Origin: an uncultured Roseburia sp.
GTDB lineage: Bacteria > Bacillota > Clostridia > Lachnospirales > Lachnospiraceae
DNA length: 57,696 nt
Reading direction: 5' to 3'
Assembly: GCA_947088675.1 (NCBI GenBank)
Contig: CAMUHN010000012.1
Location: 1 to 57,696 of the forward strand
The translations under genes were made by a program, and so were the position numbers. Below the pieces are notes generated by a model. It worked only from the letters and a program-made list of their open reading frames with translations. It did no database searches and was not told the DNA's origin. How positions within the stretch are numbered: the stretch's first letter is position 1; each line of letters starts with the position of its first letter. Below are positions 1 through 7,866 of the stretch, one piece after another.

Positions 1-548
1 ATATTCTCACAGGTATCATTGCAGCGGAAAGCAAAATGACAACGGTAGATTTTGCGAATAAGTACCTGTTTGAGCCGTTGGCGATTGCACCACGAAAGAT
101 ATATGCTGCTCCCGATGCTGAAGCGCACAAGGTTTTTACCGTAGGAAAGACACCCAAAGGAAATATCTGGTTTTCAGACGATAAGGGCGTTGGGGCTGCT
201 GGATATGGTCTGTGCTTATCTGCGGATGAAATGGCAAAGATAGGATTGCTCTGTCTGGAAAAGGGTGTCTTTAACAACAGGCGTATTGTTTCCGAAAAGT
301 GGATGGAAGAAAGTACCACAGTCAGGCTGCATTGCGGCAAAAAATTCCGTGATATGAAGTATGGCTATTTGTGGTGGATTATTGATGAAAATGAGGGGAG
401 TTATGCGGCTATCGGAAATAGTGGAAATGTTATTTATATCAATCCGCAAAAAGAATTGGTAGTAGCCGTTTCTGGCTATTTTAAACCGACGGTGTTTGAC
501 CGGATTGATTTTATCAAAGGACAAATAGAGAGAAAGATGGAAAATTAG
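1..548 (+). CDS. Beta-lactamase-family serine hydrolase, 3' part
   Basis: The reading frame is open from base 3, so the gene begins upstream of the window and only its C-terminal ~180 residues are seen. The visible part has the pattern of class C beta-lactamase/penicillin-binding-protein-like serine hydrolases: a helix with GIIAAESK, then FANKYLFEPL, a GYGLCLSADEMAKIG segment typical of the alpha domain, and a C-terminal GYLWWI...IGNSGNVIYINP strand resembling the K(S/T)G-like strand region. The catalytic SxxK and YxN motifs would lie upstream and cannot be checked. Family members are peptidases, esterases or penicillin-recognising enzymes; the substrate cannot be told. The gene ends normally at TAG. 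An internal ATG at 36 is not a likely start because homology-like sequence continues upstream. Confidence 0.75.
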   Translation, partial: ILTGIIAAESKMTTVDFANKYLFEPLAIAPRKIYAAPDAEAHKVFTVGKTPKGNIWFSDDKGVGAAGYGLCLSADEMAKIGLLCLEKGVFNNRRIVSEKWMEESTTVRLHCGKKFRDMKYGYLWWIIDENEGSYAAIGNSGNVIYINPQKELVVAVSGYFKPTVFDRIDFIKGQIERKMEN

Positions 549-631
549 ATACAATTCATTACGAACCGAACAAAAGCATTGAACTGATTTTTAAAGTTTC
601 TCTGATATATTTATAACTTTCCGTTTATTAG

Positions 632-748
632 GGAAAACGATATATTACCAAAGAGCCGGATGCCTTAAACGCAGAGCCGAATGAGCAAGATAGTTCCAAT
701 TTTGAACCGCACCCTGTCAAGCAGACAGGTAAAATATCTAAAATTTAG
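632..748 (+). pseudogene. Orphan C-terminal coding remnant
   Basis: Between the hydrolase and the lipoprotein gene lies an open stretch without a start codon, entered just after a TAG at 629 and ending at TAG 746-748. It reads as a hydrophilic tail (...EPNEQDSSNFEPHPVKQ...), with codon use more like a real protein than random AT-rich DNA. No ribosome site precedes it. I read it as the leftover 3' end of a deleted gene, possibly of a mobile element; the family is not recognised. The rest of 549-820 shows nothing definite. Confidence 0.25.
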
Positions 749-820
749 GGTAATTGATGCCTGTATTTCGCTTTGAAGTGCAGGAATTTTTCTACCAAAA
801 ATCTTTTTCAACATTAATTT

Positions 821-1330
821 CTAATCTATACAAATGGTAATACATTCTATTTTAGAATTGTATACATCATAGGATATGGAATATACTTTTGCCTCTTCTA
901 TTTCCTCATCTTTTAGTTCTTTTCCATTTTTATCAAAGAAAATGCTATAAGAACATTTTGTATCATCATATTCGAATCTGTTATTGTGTTCAAAAGTACT
1001 TTCAATTTTGCTACTGTCGTCACCTGGGGATATAGATTTATATGTTATAATACTTTCGTCATATATGGTTATTATTGAGATTTCGTTTTCATCAATAAGA
1101 ATGCGATTGTCGTTGTAGTTTACAAATCCGACAAAATCATTATCATCAGATAAACTGACTCCACTATAAAATGTTTTGAAACCAATTTCTTCAAACTTTG
1201 TTTTATCATCATAGATTGATAAAATTTCAGAATCGACTTTGATTTCATAAGGATTTGAAACGGTGTTTTGGTTTCCGCAACCTGAGAATATAAGAATACC
1301 TGTTATTAAAAGAATTAGGAATTTTTTCAT
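821..1330 (-). CDS. Putative lipoprotein, unknown function
   Basis: A 169-residue protein with a short lysine start, a hydrophobic stretch and a lipobox ending FSGC (Cys18), so it is probably exported and lipid-anchored on the outer face of the membrane. The mature part is acidic and hydrophilic, alternating predicted strands (VDSEILSIYDDKTKFEEIGF..., VYSISYDVYNSKIECITI), with no domain I recognise. It stands alone and is transcribed against its neighbours. The gene is much more AT-rich than the BMC and pyr regions, with AT-ending codons, which suggests recent transfer together with the surrounding degraded DNA. The protein looks complete; the function is unknown. Confidence 0.7.
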   Translation of the reverse strand: MKKFLILLITGILIFSGCGNQNTVSNPYEIKVDSEILSIYDDKTKFEEIGFKTFYSGVSLSDDNDFVGFVNYNDNRILIDENEISIITIYDESIITYKSISPGDDSSKIESTFEHNNRFEYDDTKCSYSIFFDKNGKELKDEEIEEAKVYSISYDVYNSKIECITICID

Positions 1331-2060
1331 AATAAACGCTCACTCAAAATTGTAAAATAAATCATATTACCAGTATAAATGAAAAATATAGTAATGTCAA
1401 TAAATTTGAGTTTCCCCATTTTTTAAGCCATCATGTCGCGCAATCAGCCATCCGCCACCGGAGCAGATATACTTTGGTGATGATGCGGCACAGTTTTTTC
1501 TTCTCCTGCATTTTCAGGTCGGAAAGCAGGAGAATGGGTAAGGGCGCGGGCAATCTTGCTCAGATGCAGCTTAGTTCCGGTAAGGATGCCATAAATCATC
1601 TGATGAATGAATTTAAAAAATGGGGAAACGCAAAAATACTTATGAACAGCACGACAAACGCATGAATATATCTATTCGTCAAATTTCTGCAATTGCTGTT
1701 TTTTAAAATTCAAATACTTTTTCTAAGTATTTGATTGGTGACAGGCTTATTAGTGGAATGTCCACATTGTGGAGAAGAATGGAGATGAGGTCGTTTTTCA
1801 AACCTCCGCTTGAAGTGGGGGTGGTGATTATGTTGAAACTGAAAATTATTAAAAAAAGATTGAAATTATGAAAACAGACATTCCGGAAAAAATAATGGTG
1901 GCGTACTTGCGCAGAAGATGTTAAAATGGGTATGGTTCATCTGTGCAGGGATGCGGCTTTTTCAGTAAAGCTTTCGCATGACACTTTTTTCTATAGCGTG
2001 GGCTTAGCGGTGTTATCATGTCGAAGCAGATGAACCTTTTGTAAAATGGGGTGGTAAGTT
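1331..2060. other. Gene-poor 730 bp with remnants
   Basis: No convincing gene. A 43-codon frame at 1534-1665 has a possible ribosome site (GCAGGAG) but no recognisable product. At about 1755-1790 a short frame encodes VECPHCGEEWR then stop, a lone CPxC zinc-ribbon-like knuckle that looks like a gene fragment. At about 1800-1820 a GU-rich hairpin (CCTCCGC-TTGAA-GTGGGGG) resembles hairpins near IS200/IS605 ends, but no transposase is present. The stretch is best read as decayed accessory DNA. Confidence 0.4.
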
Positions 2061-2867
2061 TTGGTAATAGAATTAAAGTATTCCGGCACAAACACATATC
2101 TTGTTCGGGGAAAGACTGGCAGCATCCTTTTTGATACGGGATGGGCGGGTTCTTTTTCGCAGTTTTGCAGGGCGCTTGGCGAAGCGGGGGCGACAGTGCA
2201 GGAAATCCGATATCTGATTATTTCCCATTTCCATCCGGATCATATGGGAATCGCGCAGGAAATTGCCGGCTGCGGTGTGAAAATTGTGGTTGCCGATGTG
2301 CAGCGGGCGCATATCCATGATGCGGACAGGGTATTTGCAAAGGAGGGGAACTGCCTTTATCAGCCGATTGTGGATGAGGATGTCCGCGTCATTTCCTGCG
2401 GGGAGAGCCGTATGCTTTTGAAAGAATGCGGGATTGCAGGGGAAATAGTACATACGCCCGGACATAGTGAGGACAGCATTTCCTTATGTCTGGACGAAGG
2501 GGTGTTTTTCGCAGGTGATCTCAATCCTCTGTATGAATTGGATCTTCACAGAGGGACGCAGATTGGGGACAGTTGGGATAAATTACTGGCTAAAAATCCC
2601 GTCAGGGTGTACTATGGCCATGCGAAAGCGGCAAAGTTAAGCGGAGAGCGGGGGATGCCGAAAAAAGAATCCGGATATGACAAAGATATTTTCCGGCTTG
2701 TAAAAAAGATTATGAAATACATAGACAGGGGTTATATGCTGGACGACATTGAGCGGGCAACGGGCGCAGACAAAGCATTCCTGGAGGATGTGGCAAGAAT
2801 GTATCTGACACACCGGAATATAAGTGTACAGGGAATTTTGGACAGAATTGAGATTAAGGGAAAATAA
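2061..2867 (+). CDS. Metallo-beta-lactamase-fold hydrolase
   Basis: A 268-residue metallo-beta-lactamase-superfamily protein. The metal motif HFHPDH is at residues 56-61 (His56, His58, Asp60, His61), followed by a second-shell HTPGHSEDS segment (metal His near 138), GVFFAGDL (bridging Asp) and a late YYGHA histidine, so the full dinuclear zinc site appears intact. A C-terminal helical part (about residues 215-268) resembles the helical tail of bacterial MBL hydrolases. No signal peptide is present, so it is cytosolic. The start is TTG at 2061, since no ATG or GTG fits upstream of the first conserved strand; the ribosome site (GGGGTGG) is weak. Substrate unknown: thioesters, lactones or phosphodiesters are all possible in this family. 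Confidence 0.8.
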   Translation: MVIELKYSGTNTYLVRGKTGSILFDTGWAGSFSQFCRALGEAGATVQEIRYLIISHFHPDHMGIAQEIAGCGVKIVVADVQRAHIHDADRVFAKEGNCLYQPIVDEDVRVISCGESRMLLKECGIAGEIVHTPGHSEDSISLCLDEGVFFAGDLNPLYELDLHRGTQIGDSWDKLLAKNPVRVYYGHAKAAKLSGERGMPKKESGYDKDIFRLVKKIMKYIDRGYMLDDIERATGADKAFLEDVARMYLTHRNISVQGILDRIEIKGK

Positions 2868-2870
2868 ATT

Positions 2871-3074
2871 GTGCGCAGAAATGGAAATACGGACACTTGG
2901 AACGTGAAATCTGTTTCATTTCTGGAAGATAATCAGGTATATTATCGAAATCAAATAGAAATCCCACACAGCAGCAGACGCTATGGCATTGTTGAAGATG
3001 ATGGGAATTTTCCTGTATGTGAATACGCAGGTAATGGGACGGAGCCGCAGATAGTCAGGTACAGGAGAAGATAA
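2871..3074 (+). CDS. Small hypothetical protein or remnant
   Basis: A 67-codon frame with a GTG start three bases after the MBL gene stop. The product is polar and basic at both ends (MRRNGNTD..., ...VRYRRR). The middle, VSFLEDNQVYYRNQIEIP, looks protein-like but matches no family I know. There is no good ribosome site beyond possible coupling to the upstream gene. It may be a genuine small protein or the end of a deleted gene. Confidence 0.25.
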   Translation: MRRNGNTDTWNVKSVSFLEDNQVYYRNQIEIPHSSRRYGIVEDDGNFPVCEYAGNGTEPQIVRYRRR

Positions 3075-3226
3075 CTTCCCGATTGCAGGAGAAATGAGAA
3101 TGTCAGATATTATTTTATTTGATGGTAAAGTTGCTCCTGATGACGATTCGCTTGCAATGACGGCATAAGGTCGGTTATCTTTAAAATCGAGTGAACAGAT
3201 AAAGACGAAAGTAATGGGAAAGAGGA
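3075..3226 (+). other. Intergenic stretch with tiny open frame
   Basis: Holds a 24-codon frame at 3094-3168 with a good ribosome site (GCAGGAGAA) and a product beginning MRMSDIILFDG. It resembles the first residues of a larger enzyme and is probably the 5' stub of a deleted gene. Nothing else is seen. Confidence 0.25.
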
Positions 3227-3767
3227 ATGTGTATGGAGCTGAAATGGGCGGTGGCTGCCGTGACAGGGATTCTGCTGGCCGTTCTGTGCATTTGTCTGGC
3301 CGTTGTGTTTATAAAATGGCTGTATTCTCTGGACCGGACCTCTGAATCTGCAAGCAGGAGCGCGGGCAGGCACGGAGAGGTAATTGCGGCGGAAATCATT
3401 CGCCGGGTATTCCGGGAAGGAGATCATCTGCTCACGAATATAGAAATAACGTATGATGGCAGACAGGCAGAGATGGACTGCGTCGTTGTCAACAAATTTG
3501 GCGTATTTTTTTTCGAAGTATCCAATCAGGCAGTTAAAAAGACAGGTTTATCTGCTGGCGCATTATTTTCAGCTCCATCAGATCAGAGTATGGGTGGAAG
3601 GGTATGTTATTTTACTCCATCAAAACAGCCCTGTGGACAGTAGATATATTATTTCCAGTCTTTCGGATATTGACAGGGCGATTCATACGAAAGGAAAAAA
3701 TCACCTTCAACCCAAAGAGACAGAGCAGATTATTGCGCTGCTGCAACAGGATGCGAGTCAATCATAA
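3227..3767 (+). pseudogene. NERD-domain protein, broken by deletion and frameshift
   Basis: The first frame (from 3227) encodes an N-terminal membrane helix (about residues 6-33) followed by the start of a NERD (nuclease-related) domain: GRHGEVIAAEII, then ITYDGRQAEMDCVVVNKFGVFFFEV, the usual eiDhvvv...GvfviEvK block. Right after FFEV the normal core (EVKN..G.) is missing. In another frame the later NERD blocks follow at once: YPIRQLKRQVYLLAHY, VWVEGYVILLHQNSPV and a C-terminal SDIDRAIHTK. The simplest reading is a deletion of roughly 30-40 codons at about 3515-3525, leaving the 3' half out of frame. A run of eight T at the junction could also slip. Intact members are membrane-tethered proteins of unclear, perhaps DNA-related, role. 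This copy should not make a working product. Confidence 0.75.
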
Positions 3768-3819
3768 TGCAATATTGCGTCAGGATTGCTTTGCGATCGT
3801 TTTTCTTTGGAATCCTGTT

Positions 3820-4233
3820 TCAGATAACCATGAGCAGTGTGCCTGCGCCAATCAGGAAGCAGCCTGCTATGGATTTTGGCGTCATTGTCTCATGCAGGAA
3901 GATAAATGCAAATACAAGCGTAATGACAACACTTAATTTATCAACAGGTACAACTTTTGACGCTTCGCCCATTTGGAGCGCCTTATAATAGCATAGCCAG
4001 GAAGCGCCGGTAGAAAGGCCGGATAAAATCAGAAACAGCCAGCTTTTTTTCCCGATATTTGAAATCCCACCCTGAGCGTCTGTCAAAAACACCATTCCCC
4101 ATGCCATCAGGACAACAACAACTGTCCGGATTGCTGTCGCCAGATTGGAGTTTACGCCCTCGATTCCTGTTTTTGCCAGTATTGATGTGAGCGCAGCGAA
4201 AATAGCTGACAAAAGTGCAAATACAAACCACAT
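3820..4233 (-). CDS. Small EamA-family transporter
   Basis: A 137-residue very hydrophobic protein with about four or five membrane helices, the length of single-EamA-domain proteins of the drug/metabolite transporter superfamily. It starts MWFVFALLSAIFAALTSILAK and ends with the usual second helix pair, including a conserved HET segment before the last helix. Such short members are thought to work as dimers. The start is supported by an AAGGAGATG site eight bases upstream. It converges on the broken NERD gene. The substrate (metabolite or ion export) cannot be told from sequence. Confidence 0.85.
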   Translation of the reverse strand: MWFVFALLSAIFAALTSILAKTGIEGVNSNLATAIRTVVVVLMAWGMVFLTDAQGGISNIGKKSWLFLILSGLSTGASWLCYYKALQMGEASKVVPVDKLSVVITLVFAFIFLHETMTPKSIAGCFLIGAGTLLMVI

Positions 4234-4594
4234 GAAATCATCTCCTTTTCTGCTGTGATGCCTGGTTTTACAGGCAAAGGCACTGTTTTTTATCTGTTTT
4301 ATAAGCGATTTTTTCCGAGAATAAGTTTATCATAATCCAGACAATTTTTCCAATCATTTTGTTTTTCATCCCGCTTTCATCCATTTTACCATACTTCATA
4401 CATCCTGGGTATATATTTTTCGTTTTCTGCTGTTTCTCATGCAAAACAGCAGATTTGCAAAAGAGGACGTTTTATTTCACAAAAACTGTCCTTTTTTTTA
4501 TTTGTACAATCCGTTATGATAAACACAGACAGCAGAAAAGCAGTTTTGCCGCAGAAACAGTAAAACCGCAGTGCAAAAGGAGGTAATTGGGGAA
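4234..4594. other. Upstream region of the rhamnose-sugar genes
   Basis: This gap separates the divergent EamA gene and rhamnulokinase. It contains an inverted repeat TGCAAA-N8-TTTGCA at 4440-4459, about 140 bp before the kinase start, a possible regulator site. Two -10-like boxes (TACAAT 4505-4510, TATGAT 4515-4520) are present, but neither has a good -35, so the promoter is not assigned. The ribosome site AAAGGAGG lies just before the kinase start. Confidence 0.35.
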
Positions 4595-5998
4595 ATGCAG
4601 ACATACTATCTTGCAATTGATATTGGGGCTTCCAGCGGGCGTCACATTCTGGCGCATCTTGAAAACGGAAAGATGGTTCTGGAAGAGATGTACCGTTTTC
4701 CAAACGGTATGACAAAGAAAGACAATGAACTGTGCTGGGATGTTGACCAGCTTTTTTCAGAAATTAAAACAGGCATGAAAAAGTGCAAAGAGGCAGGAAA
4801 AGTCCCGGTATCTATGGGAATTGACACATGGGGCGTGGATTTTGTGCTGCTGGATAAAGACGATCAGAGGATTGGCAATGCGGTTGGCTACCGGGATGAC
4901 CGCACAAGCGGCGCCGATGAACTGGTGTATCAGCTGATACCGGAAAAAGAGCTTTATGGCAGGACGGGGATTCAAAAACAGATATTTAATACCGTATATC
5001 AGCTGATGGCGGTAAAGAGGGATCATCCGGAATATCTGGAAAAGGCAGAAACTCTTCTTATGATACCGGAATATTTTAATTTTCTTTTGACCGGTAAAAA
5101 AATATCCGAATATACCAATACAACGACAGGGCAGCTGGTGCATCCCGACACAAAAGACTGGGATTATGATCTGATTGACAAATTGGGATATCCGGAACGG
5201 ATTTTCTGTAAAATAGAAAAACCGGGCGCCGTGCTTGGAAATCTCACGGAGCAGATCAGCGACGAAGTTGGATTTAACTGCAAAGTCGTGCTTCCGGCGA
5301 CACATGACACCGGTTCGGCGGTGATGGCTGTTCCGACAAATCAGGAGGATACTATCTATATCAGTTCCGGCACATGGTCGCTGATGGGGACCGAGCGAAT
5401 GCATGCGGACTGCTCGTTAAAGAGCATGCAGCATAACTTTACAAATGAAGGCGGTTATGACTATCGGTTCCGCTATCTGAAAAATATTATGGGACTCTGG
5501 ATGATACAGTCTGTCCGCAAAGAACTGGCGCCGGATCAGGGGTTTGGGGAAATCTGTGAGAATGCTTCCAGAACAGATATTGCATCGTTAGTCGACTGCA
5601 ACGACGACCGTTTCTTAGCGCCCGATAGTATGACAAAAGAAGTGCAGGCGGCCTGTGAGGAATCCGGCCAGCAGGTGCCAAAGGGCATTGCGGAAGTGGC
5701 GGCTGTCATTTATAACAGCCTTGCAAAATGCTACGCGCAGACGATTGCAGAGATTGAAGATATGACCGGAAGTAAGTACGAGAGCATCCACGTGGTAGGC
5801 GGCGGCGCAAATGCATCCTATTTAAATGAGCTGACTGCAAAGGCGACCGGGTGTACCGTCTATGCGGGACCGACCGAAGCGACCGCAATCGGTAATATCG
5901 CCGCGCAGATGATCACCGGGGAAGAGTTCGCGGGCCTGTCCGCTGCAAGAAGCTGTATTTTCGAATCATTTGAAATCAAAACGTATGAGCCGGTTTAA
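4595..5998 (+). CDS. rhaB: Rhamnulokinase
   Basis: FGGY-family sugar kinase of about 467 residues, predicted to phosphorylate L-rhamnulose to L-rhamnulose-1-phosphate with ATP in the cytosol. Visible motifs: the N-terminal phosphate loop AIDIGASSGR, the substrate block GIDTWGVDFVLLD, VGYRDDRT, the second ATPase block THDTGSAVMAVP with ISSGTWSLMG, FTNEGG typical of rhamnulokinases, and the adenosine motif HVVGGGANASYLN. The ATG at 4595 is preferred because AAAGGAGG lies about 10 bases upstream; a GTG at 4571 would overlap that site. The isomerase-like gene follows after 63 bp and the BMC operon follows that, so the product should feed the encapsulated aldolase. A fuculokinase role is less likely on motif grounds. 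Confidence 0.92.
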   Translation: MQTYYLAIDIGASSGRHILAHLENGKMVLEEMYRFPNGMTKKDNELCWDVDQLFSEIKTGMKKCKEAGKVPVSMGIDTWGVDFVLLDKDDQRIGNAVGYRDDRTSGADELVYQLIPEKELYGRTGIQKQIFNTVYQLMAVKRDHPEYLEKAETLLMIPEYFNFLLTGKKISEYTNTTTGQLVHPDTKDWDYDLIDKLGYPERIFCKIEKPGAVLGNLTEQISDEVGFNCKVVLPATHDTGSAVMAVPTNQEDTIYISSGTWSLMGTERMHADCSLKSMQHNFTNEGGYDYRFRYLKNIMGLWMIQSVRKELAPDQGFGEICENASRTDIASLVDCNDDRFLAPDSMTKEVQAACEESGQQVPKGIAEVAAVIYNSLAKCYAQTIAEIEDMTGSKYESIHVVGGGANASYLNELTAKATGCTVYAGPTEATAIGNIAAQMITGEEFAGLSAARSCIFESFEIKTYEPV

Positions 5999-6061
5999 AG
6001 AAAAAACACGAATATGAAATCCGCGGTTATTTTGACGGATCAAAAATAAGGAGGGTATATT

Positions 6062-7480
6062 ATGTTAGTAAACACGAAAGCAAAGTTGGGAGTGTTTTCC
6101 ATTGCGTTAGGCGCGTATCTGCCGCAGTTTCCGTCGCTGGTGCCGGAGTTTGAGGCACAGTATGAGGCGTTTAAAAAGACGCTGCCGGACACGGTGGAGA
6201 TTATCGACGGCGGAATGGTGACAACAAAAGAGCAGTCGCAGGCAGCGGGAGATTTATTCCGCGCGGCTGATGTAGATCTTGTATTTTTACAGCTGTTGAC
6301 TTATGCGACATCTTACAACATGCTTCCGGCAGTGAGAGATCTGGATGTTCCGGTTGTTCTGGTAAATGTTCAGAAACTGAAAGCGCTCGATTACGATCAC
6401 ACGGATATTGCATCCTGGCTTGGCGAGGGCTACGCCTGCGGCGCTGTCGGCGAGATGGTGGCTGATCTGGAGCGTTACGGAAAGAGACATGCGGTCATCA
6501 CAGGCGTTGTCGAGGGAGGAGATCCCGGCGTTCAGGCGGAAATCGAAGACTGGTGCCGTGCCGCGCAGGTGAGAAGAAGGTTCAGAGATACCAATATTGC
6601 GCAGATCGGAAGACCTTATCCGGGTATGATGGATCTCTACATAGATGAATCCAATCTGTATCGGAGAATGCATTTATATACCAAACAGTTTGACTGGGAA
6701 AAAATGTGGGCGATTGCGGATGACATTAACGATGAAGAAGTAATTCGCGCGAAAGCGCAGGATATTCTGGACACGTTTGATATCGAAGGCGGCGGAAGCA
6801 TTGAGGAAGTATGGGAAATGGCAAAATATGTTGTCGCTTTTGAGCAGTGGGTAAAAGACGAACAGCTTGGTCTGATTGCATCCCACTACGACGGATTTGC
6901 GCAGGGCAAGGCCGGCGTTCTTGACAGTATGCTGATTCCGGCATTCTCCATGCTGATTAAACAGGGGACAGCCTGTGCGGTTGAGGGCGATATGAAAGTT
7001 GCCATGGCAATGAGTATTTTAAAGACAATTTCGGGAACAGGGCAGCTTGCAGAGATGTACTCCATTGATTTCAACGACGATATTGCAATTATCGGGCACA
7101 GCGGTTCCGGTGACGCCGATATTTCGGATAAAAAACCGACCATGAAGATTGTAAAGGTATTCCATGGAAAAACGGGCGGCGGTTATCTGACACAGTTCTA
7201 TCCGTATACAGGACCGGTGACGTATCTTGCGATTACGCAGGACGGCGACGGACACTTTAAGTTTATTGCGGCAGAGGGTGTCAATGAAGAAGGCAAGATT
7301 CTCTCCTTTGGGGATACCAATATGCGGACGCGTTTTACCTGCGGAGCAAGAGAATTTGTAAACCGCTGGAGCGAATGCGGTCCGACACATCATTTTGCGG
7401 CGGCGACAGGCAGGCATATTGATACGATTTTGAAAGTGGCAAAGATTTTCAACGTACCGGTTGATATCGTGACACGTTAG
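6062..7480 (+). CDS. L-fucose/L-arabinose isomerase-family protein, likely sugar isomerase for rhamnose
   Basis: A 472-residue protein of the arabinose/fucose isomerase fold, not the classical RhaA family. The metal/catalytic set expected from arabinose isomerase is visible: Glu308 (AVEGDMK), Glu331 (QLAEMYS), His346 (IIGHSG) and His443/444 (GPTHHFAAATG). The family interconverts aldose and ketose with Mn2+. The gene lies between rhamnulokinase and an encapsulated deoxyhexulose-phosphate pathway and no other isomerase is in the window, so I infer that it makes the ketose for the kinase (L-rhamnulose, possibly L-fuculose). It has a strong AAGGAGG site and is followed by a terminator at 7563-7598, giving a two-gene operon. 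The substrate assignment is inference; family membership is clear. Confidence 0.8.
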   Translation: MLVNTKAKLGVFSIALGAYLPQFPSLVPEFEAQYEAFKKTLPDTVEIIDGGMVTTKEQSQAAGDLFRAADVDLVFLQLLTYATSYNMLPAVRDLDVPVVLVNVQKLKALDYDHTDIASWLGEGYACGAVGEMVADLERYGKRHAVITGVVEGGDPGVQAEIEDWCRAAQVRRRFRDTNIAQIGRPYPGMMDLYIDESNLYRRMHLYTKQFDWEKMWAIADDINDEEVIRAKAQDILDTFDIEGGGSIEEVWEMAKYVVAFEQWVKDEQLGLIASHYDGFAQGKAGVLDSMLIPAFSMLIKQGTACAVEGDMKVAMAMSILKTISGTGQLAEMYSIDFNDDIAIIGHSGSGDADISDKKPTMKIVKVFHGKTGGGYLTQFYPYTGPVTYLAITQDGDGHFKFIAAEGVNEEGKILSFGDTNMRTRFTCGAREFVNRWSECGPTHHFAAATGRHIDTILKVAKIFNVPVDIVTR

Positions 7481-7550
7481 ACGGTGTTTTGTGACCGAAT
7501 TTGTAATAAATGCACAAAAAACCAAATTTTGACGCGAAATACACAACAAA

Positions 7551-7769
7551 TCACATAAAAAGAAAGACGGCGGGTTCTCTGTTCCTGCCGTCTTTTTTGA
7601 TTGGGAAAGAATAAATTGTGCAGTTTGTACAAAAAGAATTTGAAAACAGTTCATAAATCCAATAAAACCGCATAAATTATAGCGACAGCATGGTCAAATT
7701 GCACAAAAAAGCAAAAAAACAAAGAAACCACATAAAACCACATATTTTTGGGTTGACAAACCACATAAA
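7551..7769 (+). promoter_or_regulatory. Repeated CCACATAAA operator-like elements
   Basis: The element YCRCATAAA occurs at 7551-7559 (TCACATAAA), 7668-7676 (CCGCATAAA), 7728-7736 and 7761-7769 (both CCACATAAA), plus a partial copy CCACATAT at 7738-7745. All are direct repeats. The last three are spaced 10 and 23 bp apart, near whole helical turns, and flank or lie inside the consensus promoter. This is the layout expected of a repressor site. The likely binder is the DeoR-family protein encoded at the end of the same operon (20559-21329); that link is inference. Confidence 0.6.
7563..7598 (+). terminator. Rho-independent terminator of the kinase-isomerase operon
   Basis: Stem AAAGACGGC (7563-7571) pairs with GCCGTCTTT (7587-7595) around a 15-base loop, followed by a T-run. 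It separates the sugar kinase/isomerase unit from the BMC promoter. Confidence 0.88.
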
Positions 7770-7781
7770 CAAACATATAAT
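7753..7781 (+). promoter_or_regulatory. Perfect sigma-A promoter of the BMC operon
   Basis: TTGACA at 7753-7758, a 17-base spacer, and TATAAT at 7776-7781: both boxes match consensus exactly. Transcription would start near 7788, giving a leader of about 80 nt before the diol dehydratase. One CCACATAAA element lies within the spacer, so bound repressor would block polymerase directly. Such a strong core promoter implies tight repression when the sugar is absent. Confidence 0.88.
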
Positions 7782-7866
7782 ATCTAATATAGGTGTGGAA
7801 TTGTGTTGGGTTTTGGAATTGCTTTTCAGTATGGCACAGATGGACACACAATATTTGGAGGCGCAT

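Noticed and set aside
1474-1665. 63-codon frame as a gene
   Set aside because: No recognisable domain, an unlikely N-terminus and a weak context; recorded only as part of the gene-poor stretch.
3604-3988. Two plus-strand frames opposite the EamA gene
   Set aside because: They lie over the broken NERD gene end and the reverse strand of a clear transporter; their composition matches antisense shadow reading.
4505-4520. Rhamnulokinase promoter
   Set aside because: -10-like boxes are present but no acceptable -35 lies 16-18 bp upstream.
7551-7769. CRISPR-like repeats
   Set aside because: Units are only 9 bp, unevenly spaced, and sit on a promoter; an operator array explains them.
7690-7866. 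N-terminal extension of the diol dehydratase by 59 codons, possibly with an extra targeting helix
   Set aside because: The open frame passes through the consensus promoter and operator repeats and has no ribosome site. The TTGGAGG site points to 7867. An intermediate ATG at 7831 also lacks a ribosome site.
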